11,704 bases of DNA. Origin: Methanobrevibacter sp. GTDB lineage: Archaea; Methanobacteriota; Methanobacteria; Methanobacteriales; Methanobacteriaceae. The stretch lies in assembly GCA_031261945.1 (NCBI GenBank), contig JAISIQ010000146.1, forward strand, positions 1-11,704, given 5' to 3'. Every line of letters starts with the position of its first letter. The stretch's first letter is position 1. The notes below the pieces were generated by a model. That model worked only from the letters and a program-made list of their open reading frames with translations, was not told where the DNA came from and did not search any database. The position numbers were made by a program, and so were the translations under genes. Positions 7,017 to 11,704 of the stretch are shown here, piece by piece.

Positions 7017-7028
7017 TAACTAATTTTT

Positions 7029-8165
7029 TTAAATTTTTTTAATCTCTTTAATTTTTGAAAGAATTTCCTCTGGTTTATGGAGATTTCCCCCAATTTTTGG
7101 TATAAAATGAACTTTTGCATTGTCTTTAGCTATTCTTTCTACTTCATGAACCATCTGACCTAAATTCATTTCTACAACTACAATATCATTAGCTATTTCA
7201 GCTATTTCTTCTAATTGTTTTTCTGGAAATGGCCAAGGAGTATTGATTTTAATATATCCTACTTTTAACCCTTCATCTCTTGCAAGGCTTACTGCAGCAG
7301 AAACAGATCTAATTGGAGCTCCATAAGAAGCTATTATTATATCTGCATCATCACAGAATTTTGTTTCTGTAGCAACAATTTTTTCTCTGTTTTTCAATAT
7401 TTTATCACATAATCTAGTTACTAACTTACTATGGGCCTTTGGAGAAGAAGCATCAGGATAACCTCTTTCATCATGAGTAAGTCCAGTAACATGAACATTA
7501 TATCCTTCACCAAATGCAGGAATATACTCAGGAATGTGATTTTTTGTTGGTTTAAATGGAAGAAAATCCTCAGGAGTTTCTTTTGGCATTTTTCGAGGAG
7601 TTATTTCAACTTCATGAGGAATGATTATTTTTTCTCTCATATGGCCAATAATTTCATCAGCAGCTATTATAACAGGAACTCTGTATTTTTCTGACAAGTT
7701 AAATGCTTCTACTGTGAAATCAAAAAATTCTTGAACAGAAGATGGAGAAATAGCTATTGGTTCATAATCACCATGAGATCCCCAACGCATTTGCATCATA
7801 TCTCCTTGAGCTGCCATTGTAGGTTGTCCAGTTGAAGGAGAACCTCTTTGGACATCAACGATTACAAGAGGAGTTTCTGTAATTTGAGCATAGCCTATAT
7901 TTTCTTGCATAAGTGAAAATCCAGGACCTGAAGTAGAGGTCATAGCTTTCATACCACTCCAACTAGCCCCAATAACTGCCCCAATAGCTGAAATTTCATC
8001 TTCCATCTGAACAAAAGAACCTCCATGTTTAGGAAGAAGAATAGCTAAATCCTCAGCTATTTCAGTAGAAGGAGTAATAGGATACCCTCCAAAGAACCTA
8101 CAACCTGCTTTAATAGCTCCATGAGCACATGCTTCATTTCCTTGGACAAATAGCTCTTTAGTCAT
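7029..8165 (-). CDS. korA: 2-oxoglutarate:ferredoxin oxidoreductase, alpha subunit
   Basis: The 378-residue alpha subunit of 2-oxoglutarate synthase. N-terminal QGNEACAHGAIKAGCRFFGGYPITPSTE (about residues 8-35) is the pyrimidine-binding-domain signature, followed by QMEDEISAIGAVIGASWSGMKAMTSTSGPGFSLM and the IIASYGAPIRSVSAAV / INTPWPFPEKQL C-terminal domain. Longer starts exist, but ATG 8165 (MTKELFVQGN) fits best: GGGGG lies 9 bases upstream and the gene then overlaps the korD stop by 8 bases, typical of translational coupling. ATG 8174 touches the Shine-Dalgarno and is unlikely. Next downstream is korB. Confidence 0.95.
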   Translation of the reverse strand: MTKELFVQGNEACAHGAIKAGCRFFGGYPITPSTEIAEDLAILLPKHGGSFVQMEDEISAIGAVIGASWSGMKAMTSTSGPGFSLMQENIGYAQITETPLVIVDVQRGSPSTGQPTMAAQGDMMQMRWGSHGDYEPIAISPSSVQEFFDFTVEAFNLSEKYRVPVIIAADEIIGHMREKIIIPHEVEITPRKMPKETPEDFLPFKPTKNHIPEYIPAFGEGYNVHVTGLTHDERGYPDASSPKAHSKLVTRLCDKILKNREKIVATETKFCDDADIIIASYGAPIRSVSAAVSLARDEGLKVGYIKINTPWPFPEKQLEEIAEIANDIVVVEMNLGQMVHEVERIAKDNAKVHFIPKIGGNLHKPEEILSKIKEIKKI

Positions 8166-8391
8166 TTGATTCATCCCCCTCATTTCCCATTTTATCATCT
8201 TCAACAGTAATAGCTTGATCTGGACAAATTAGCTCACATAAATGACATTTTGTACAATCTTTTTCTCTTTTTGGACAAGGCAGATAAACTCCTTTTTTAT
8301 TAAGTTTTGATGAGTTCTCATAAACTTTCTGTGGGCAGACTTCTATACAGAGGTCACATCCTTTACAGAGATTAGGGTCTACTTTAATCAT
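8158..8391 (-). CDS. korD: 2-oxoglutarate:ferredoxin oxidoreductase, delta subunit (ferredoxin-like)
   Basis: A 77-residue 2x[4Fe-4S] ferredoxin subunit that takes electrons to or from the KorAB catalytic core. Cluster motifs are CKGCDLCIEVCP at residues 9-20 and CTKCHLCELICP at 46-57; an additional cysteine stands at 39 (LPCP). It is the first gene of the korDABC-sucC operon and its 3' end overlaps korA by 8 bases. Two ribosome-binding sites in tandem precede the ATG (see 8395-8413). A TATA-like element lies about 70 bases upstream. Confidence 0.95.
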   Translation of the reverse strand: MIKVDPNLCKGCDLCIEVCPQKVYENSSKLNKKGVYLPCPKREKDCTKCHLCELICPDQAITVEDDKMGNEGDESND

Positions 8392-8630
8392 ATAATTCTC
8401 CTATATTCTCCTAATAATCAGTGAATATAATAATTATTTTATTAATATATTAGCTATTTATAATATATATTTTTTATATTAATAAAATTATTCCTATAAA
8501 AAAAATAAGAATAACAGAAGAAAAATAATCAGGAAAAAATGAAAAAATGAAAAAATAAAAAACAGTGAAAAAGTGAAAAAGTAAGAAAAAATAAAATAAA
8601 ATAAAGAAAATAGCTACAATAAATAGCTAT
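8392..8630 (-). other. Spacer with mreB-like gene terminator and kor operon promoter
   Basis: No gene is seen. On the minus strand, just after the mreB-like stop (8631), come many T runs of 4 to 6 bases in repeated units such as TTTTTCAC and TTTTTTCA (about 8535-8600), a good archaeal U-tract terminator. Nearer korD, a TATA-like run (about 8457-8475 on the minus strand, reading TATATATTATAAAT) is placed well for the kor operon promoter, giving a leader of roughly 40 bases. ATAGCTAT at 8623-8630 abuts the mreB-like stop codon. Confidence 0.55.
8395..8413 (-). promoter_or_regulatory. Tandem Shine-Dalgarno sites before korD
   Basis: On the minus strand TAGGAGAAT occurs twice with a 10-base offset (8413-8405 and 8403-8395). 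The proximal AGGAG is 6 bases before ATG 8391; the distal one is 16 bases away and has no start codon of its own. Confidence 0.8.
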
Positions 8631-9710
8631 TTACTTCATTGCTTTTAAACGAACTTCAGGTTCAAGAGCTCTTGGTTCAGCAGCAACAATAGCTGCACCT
8701 TTAGCTACAACAGTCATAGGGTCATCAGAAATAGTGACTGGAACAGATAATTCATCACAAATTCTTTCTTTAAGTCCTCTTAACTGAGAGCTTCCACCAA
8801 CAGCAACAGTATTGTTATAAACACCAGTGATTAATTCAGGAGATAATCTTTCTAAAACAATATTTAAACCATCAACAATCTCTTTAATAATAGGTTCAGC
8901 AGCATCAGCAATGAACTGTGAATCAATAGATATCTTTTTAGGCTTATTAGTTTCAGAAGATTTACCAATAATCTCAGTACTTAAATTTTCTATATCTTCG
9001 CTACAATGGAACATTCCTACTTTGATTTTAGCAGATTCTGCATCATGAATACCAATTTCAACATTGTATTTTTCTTTAACAAGACTTACAATATTATTAT
9101 CAATATCATCTCCACCAAATCTTACAGTTTCAATATCAGTAATTCCACCAAGGGAAATAACAACTAAATCAGTGGAACCTGCACCAATATCAATAACCAT
9201 TGTTCCATCAGGTTCAGCTATTGGTAATCCTGCACCAATAGCCGCAGATAATCCTTCACTAATTACTAAAACATATTTAGCTCCTGCTTTTTCACCTATT
9301 TCTTCAGCAGCTTTTTTCTCTACTTCAGAAGAATCTCCAGGAATTCCAATGACGATTCTGCCAATAGTTTCTCCTTCTTTGGTTCCAGTTTCCATAGCAC
9401 GTTCTAAAAGAGCTTGAGCTTGAACAATACTTTCAATTACACCTTTTCTTAAAGGCCTAAGAGCTATAATATCTTCAGGAGTTCTTCCTAGCATCAATTT
9501 AGCTTCTTCGCCAACAGCTAAAACTTGAGTAGGATCATCTTTTTTTACAGCAACAACAGAAGGAATTTGGTATAAATCAAATTTATCCCCAGAAGGTTTA
9601 GCTATGACTGTGTTTAAAGTACCTAAATCAATTCCTAAACTATTAGTAATTCCCTTGTCTTTATCATCTATTTCCTTTTCATTTCTATTTCTATTTCCAA
9701 AAAGTCTCAT
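8631..9710 (-). CDS. MreB-family actin-like rod-shape protein
   Basis: A 359-residue protein of the actin/Hsp70 ATPase superfamily, closest in motif pattern to MreB. Phosphate 1: SLGIDLGTLNTVIA at residues 24-37. ISEGLSAAIGAGLPIAEPDG at 150-169 mirrors the bacterial MreB AAAIGAGLP stretch. Phosphate 2: MVIDIGAGSTDLVVISLGGI at 171-190. Adenosine motif: TVAVGGSSQLRGL at 301-313. MreB-like proteins in rod-shaped Methanobacteriales are presumed to guide pseudomurein wall growth at the membrane (family knowledge; function here is inferred). A charged 20-residue N-terminal tail precedes phosphate 1. ATG 9710 has GAGGA a few bases upstream. The gene lies 40 bases after an unrecognised gene with which it probably forms an operon. 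DnaK-like assignment is the alternative but the substrate-binding domain is absent. Confidence 0.85.
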   Translation of the reverse strand: MRLFGNRNRNEKEIDDKDKGITNSLGIDLGTLNTVIAKPSGDKFDLYQIPSVVAVKKDDPTQVLAVGEEAKLMLGRTPEDIIALRPLRKGVIESIVQAQALLERAMETGTKEGETIGRIVIGIPGDSSEVEKKAAEEIGEKAGAKYVLVISEGLSAAIGAGLPIAEPDGTMVIDIGAGSTDLVVISLGGITDIETVRFGGDDIDNNIVSLVKEKYNVEIGIHDAESAKIKVGMFHCSEDIENLSTEIIGKSSETNKPKKISIDSQFIADAAEPIIKEIVDGLNIVLERLSPELITGVYNNTVAVGGSSQLRGLKERICDELSVPVTISDDPMTVVAKGAAIVAAEPRALEPEVRLKAMK

Positions 9711-9770
9711 TTTATTCCTCTATGCTTCTTCATTCCTTTATACTTCTTCTTTATACTTCTTCATCTACAA
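9707..9770 (-). repeat. Duplicated leader and micro-ORF before the mreB-like gene
   Basis: On the minus strand the 3' end of the preceding gene and the spacer contain GAAGTATAAAG twice, then AAAGGAATGAAGAAG and GAGGAATAAA, i.e. two related ribosome-binding-site-like pieces. An ATG at 9733 opens a nine-codon frame (encoding MKKHRGIK) whose TGA overlaps the ATG of the mreB-like gene at 9710. Whether it is translated is unknown. Confidence 0.6.
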
Positions 9771-10398
9771 TAATGTCTTTAAAATCAATAACAAATATAT
9801 TATTAGATGTAGCTATTTCCTGAATCTTTCCTACATCGTTTTCACTTTCAGTTGAGATTAAAACAGTCGATAAAACTACATCACTCATATTAAATAATGG
9901 AGAAATCAAGCTACTTAAAAATTTAGGTAATTTCATATTCAACTGAGAATCAGTTTCAATGAATCCTGTAGTTTGATCTTCTAATAAAATAGAAAGTTGA
10001 GCATCAGCTCTTTCTACATCTCCAACAAACTGTTTAATAAGATTATCTGGAGCTACAAGTAACATTAAATTAGGTTCATTTCCTACATAATAAGGAGCTA
10101 TTTGAATGTATGCTCCGCCATTTTCTTTACAAACATAACTGAGATCTCTGATTTTATCAGAATCCCCATATAACATAATAAAATCAAATTTTTTAACAAC
10201 ATAAGATTCTTCTAAGTTAACATGTTCTCTGAATAATATTTTTACTCTATCTTTAGAAGCAATAGCAGCATAAGCTATATCATTAACCAAATCTTGATTA
10301 CCTGCTATAACACACCAAATATGCTCAGAACTTTGTTCATTGGAAACTTTAGCAGCTTTTCTTAGAACCTGTATCTTGTCTTCTATCATTGTATTCAC
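9751..10398 (-). CDS. Uncharacterised protein upstream of the mreB-like gene
   Basis: I do not recognise this 215-residue protein. It is predicted soluble, without signal peptide, membrane segment or cysteine clusters. The alternating hydrophobic strands IWCVIAGNQ, VKILFRE, FDFIMLYG, AYIQIAPYY and LMLLVAP in the first 115 residues suggest an alpha/beta (Rossmann- or receiver-like) fold; the second half is helical with a VVLSTVLIST strand near residue 175. It lies 40 bases upstream of the mreB-like gene on the same strand, so a role in cell shape or MreB regulation is a guess by association. The start is either GTG 10398 or ATG 10389; GGG at 10401-10403 is too close to the first and slightly far from the second. 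Inverted repeats lie just before it (10401-10442). Confidence 0.8.
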   Translation of the reverse strand: MNTMIEDKIQVLRKAAKVSNEQSSEHIWCVIAGNQDLVNDIAYAAIASKDRVKILFREHVNLEESYVVKKFDFIMLYGDSDKIRDLSYVCKENGGAYIQIAPYYVGNEPNLMLLVAPDNLIKQFVGDVERADAQLSILLEDQTTGFIETDSQLNMKLPKFLSSLISPLFNMSDVVLSTVLISTESENDVGKIQEIATSNNIFVIDFKDIIVDEEV

Positions 10399-10400
10399 AA

Positions 10401-10442
10401 CCCAAAAAAAATGGGAGAATTTCTATTATTCAGTAGAAATTC
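10401..10442 (-). promoter_or_regulatory. Inverted repeats at the start of the unknown gene-mreB operon
   Basis: A perfect 9-bp inverted repeat, GAATTTCTA / TAGAAATTC (10417-10425 and 10434-10442, 8-base loop), is followed toward the gene by CCCA-T7-TGGG (10401-10415), a second small pairing element containing a T8 run and the only GGG available as ribosome-binding site. A TATA-like ATAAAATATATTTTAT at about 10446-10462 would place the transcript start near 10430, inside the inverted repeat, so this may be an operator; alternatively it forms an RNA hairpin in the leader. Confidence 0.5.
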
Positions 10443-10860
10443 GTATAATAAAATATATTTTATTGAAATATTAATTAAATTATTAATTAAATAAATATTA
10501 GAATTAAAAATATTATAAATATTATTATAAGATTATTTTTTATTATAAGAATTATTTATAAAATTATTTATTTATAAGATTAATTTATAAGATTATTATT
10601 AATATAAATAAGTATAATTTTAATAGTATTAATAATAGTATGTATTAATAATAGTACTAATATGATATCTAAATAATTTCTTTATTATGTAATTTGTAAT
10701 TTATTATGTAATTAGTTATGTAATTATGTATAATATGTATTGTATAATATGTATGTATAATATGTAATTAATATAATTATTTAATATAATTATTATAGTC
10801 TATTTTAGTATTATATAAATTTATCTTTTAAAATCAATCTCATAAAAATTGACATGATAC

Positions 10861-10970
10861 TGGAAATAAATGTTTATAGCGAAATATGCATCTCACAATG
10901 TAAAATTGTCATAAAGGCTATATATTGTTTTTTGTTTGGAAAATAAATGTTATTTTGCTAAATATATGTC
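10861..10970 (+). repeat. Imperfect direct repeat upstream of the lipid synthase gene
   Basis: TGGAAATAAATGTT...GCGAAATAT (10861-10888) and TGGAAAATAAATGTT...GCTAAATAT (10937-10965) share most positions with small gaps, about 76 bases apart. Each ends in a TATA-like run, so the promoter region may have been duplicated. Confidence 0.45.
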
Positions 10971-11015
10971 ATTTAAATGGAAAAATTAATAAATAAGAAG
11001 AAAAAAAGTAATATT

Positions 11016-11020
11016 AGGAG
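11016..11020 (+). promoter_or_regulatory. Ribosome-binding site of the archaetidylserine synthase gene
   Basis: AGGAG, 7 bases before ATG 11028. This is the standard spacing against which the odd starts in the window can be compared. Confidence 0.7.
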
Positions 11021-11027
11021 TCATATC

Positions 11028-11704
11028 ATGGAATTAAAAGAAACAAAAATAGGATGTTTTTTAGCAGTGCCTGATCTAATTTCATTGTTGAATTTAACAT
11101 TTGGATTTTTAGCTATTTTAATGGCTTTAAACGAAGAAATAGCTATTTCAGCTATGTTTATTATAGTGGCATTGATTTTTGACTCTGTAGATGGATGGGT
11201 AGCTCGAAAACTATCTCGGAATGATGAATATGGATTTGGAAAGAATATAGATTCATTAGCAGACATAGTTTCTTTTGGGATAGCTCCAGGAGTTCTTTTA
11301 TATGCTCTTGGAAATAGCTATTCTCTTGAAATTAGCTATTTATCAGCAATTATTGCTTTATTTATAGCTATTTCAGGAGTTCTGCGTTTAACACGATTTA
11401 ATGTCATCTGTGATAAAATCGAGTTTGAAGGATTCGTTGGAGTACCAATTCCAGCAACTGGTCTTTTAATAGCTACTTTATTTCTTAGTGGATTTTTTAA
11501 TATTTACTTAGCTATGATTTTAATGGTAATTTTCGGATTTTTAATGATTAGCACTGTTAAATACAAGAAAACAAACAATATGGCTATTTTAGCAATAGCG
11601 GGCCTTCTTGTTATTTTGACAATTATTCCTTATAAAATAGCTATATTTGGAGTTAATATTCCTGCCACACTGTTGTTTATTATAACACTTTCTTATGCTT
11701 TCAT
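11028..11704 (+). CDS. CDP-alcohol phosphatidyltransferase, probable archaetidylserine synthase (3' end outside window)
   Basis: The visible 225 residues form a membrane protein of the CDP-alcohol phosphatidyltransferase family. The catalytic motif is at residues 52-79: D52, D55-G56, A59-R60, then G71, D75 and D79 (FDSVDGWVAR and GKNIDSLADIVSFG), the aspartates that hold the metal and CDP-lipid. The gap between AR and the conserved Gly is ten residues rather than the usual eight. DSLADIVSFGIAPG is typical of the phosphatidylserine-synthase (PssA) branch, which in methanogens joins L-serine to CDP-archaeol. Hydrophobic segments lie at about 13-33, 38-52, 84-96, 100-120, 140-160, 163-180 and 190-215. 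The family is about 230 residues long, so little is missing. A related gene neighbourhood (lipid synthase near kor genes) occurs in other Methanobacteriales as I recall. Four ATAGCTAT palindromes lie in this gene. Confidence 0.9.
   Translation, partial: MELKETKIGCFLAVPDLISLLNLTFGFLAILMALNEEIAISAMFIIVALIFDSVDGWVARKLSRNDEYGFGKNIDSLADIVSFGIAPGVLLYALGNSYSLEISYLSAIIALFIAISGVLRLTRFNVICDKIEFEGFVGVPIPATGLLIATLFLSGFFNIYLAMILMVIFGFLMISTVKYKKTNNMAILAIAGLLVILTIIPYKIAIFGVNIPATLLFIITLSYAF

Larger units (their letters stand above)
10443..11027. other. Divergent intergenic region with AT repeats and promoter-like elements
   Basis: About 585 bases without a supportable gene. From 10443 to about 10800 it is nearly pure A/T with degenerate repeats (ATTATTTATAAGATT near 10530-10600; AGTATTAATAATAGTA near 10625-10660; GTATAATATGTA three times near 10725-10765). 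From 10830 the composition becomes more mixed: an inverted repeat ACAAT-N5-ATTGT at 10895-10909, TATATATT at 10919-10926 and a TAAATATATG at 10959-10968 are candidate control elements for the plus-strand lipid gene. Confidence 0.5.

Noticed and set aside
9064..9417. 117-codon plus-strand ORF
   Set aside because: It lies antisense within the mreB-like gene, whose motifs are clear.
10443..10830. Possible replication origin because of extreme AT content and repeats
   Set aside because: No origin recognition box pattern or cdc6/orc gene is present, and all spacers here are similarly AT-rich.
11021..11266. 81-codon minus-strand ORF
   Set aside because: It is antisense to the CDP-alcohol phosphatidyltransferase gene, including its catalytic motif.

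Overview
The window is strongly AT-rich DNA from a methanogenic archaeon, most likely order Methanobacteriales and close to Methanobrevibacter (inference). The signs are heterodisulfide reductase-type subunits, a methanogenesis-marker-16 (DUF39) protein, the archaeal wyosine enzyme Taw1, a four-subunit 2-oxoglutarate:ferredoxin oxidoreductase, an MreB homologue (typical of rod-shaped pseudomurein methanogens) and an archaetidylserine-type synthase. Intergenic DNA is very AT-rich and full of short tandem and triplet repeats.

Layout. 1-1056 (minus): start of an HdrB-type protein (cut by the window edge) behind an HdrC-type iron-sulfur protein; both differ from the textbook HdrB/HdrC. 1510-3923 (plus): a compact cluster of a ThiS/MoaD-like sulfur carrier ending in GG, the DUF39/methanogenesis marker 16 protein with a C-terminal iron-sulfur domain (homocysteine synthesis family), and Taw1. 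4038-8391 (minus): korD-korA-korB-korC-sucC, covering 2-oxoglutarate synthase and the beta subunit of succinyl-CoA synthetase, i.e. the end of the reductive incomplete TCA branch that makes 2-oxoglutarate. The alpha subunit gene sucD is not here. 8631-10398 (minus): mreB-like gene preceded by an unrecognised conserved-looking protein. 11028-11704 (plus): CDP-alcohol phosphatidyltransferase (archaetidylserine synthase), truncated by the window end.

Notable points. (1) Two genes, the DUF39 protein and korB, have good GGAGG ribosome-binding sites whose only in-frame codons at normal spacing are ATC/ATT, and the reading frame upstream of the first ATG encodes what looks like conserved family N-terminus; both suggest AUU/AUC initiation or changed start codons. 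(2) Short direct duplications of the ribosome-binding site or start region occur at hdrC, sucC, korD, mreB and korB, some creating tiny upstream ORFs. (3) A triplet-repeat tract of about 260 bp, including (ATT)9, separates korB from korC inside an otherwise tight operon. (4) The palindrome ATAGCTAT is strongly over-represented. (5) The HdrC/HdrB pair is an atypical paralogue set. Most genes are otherwise ordinary core genes of this order.
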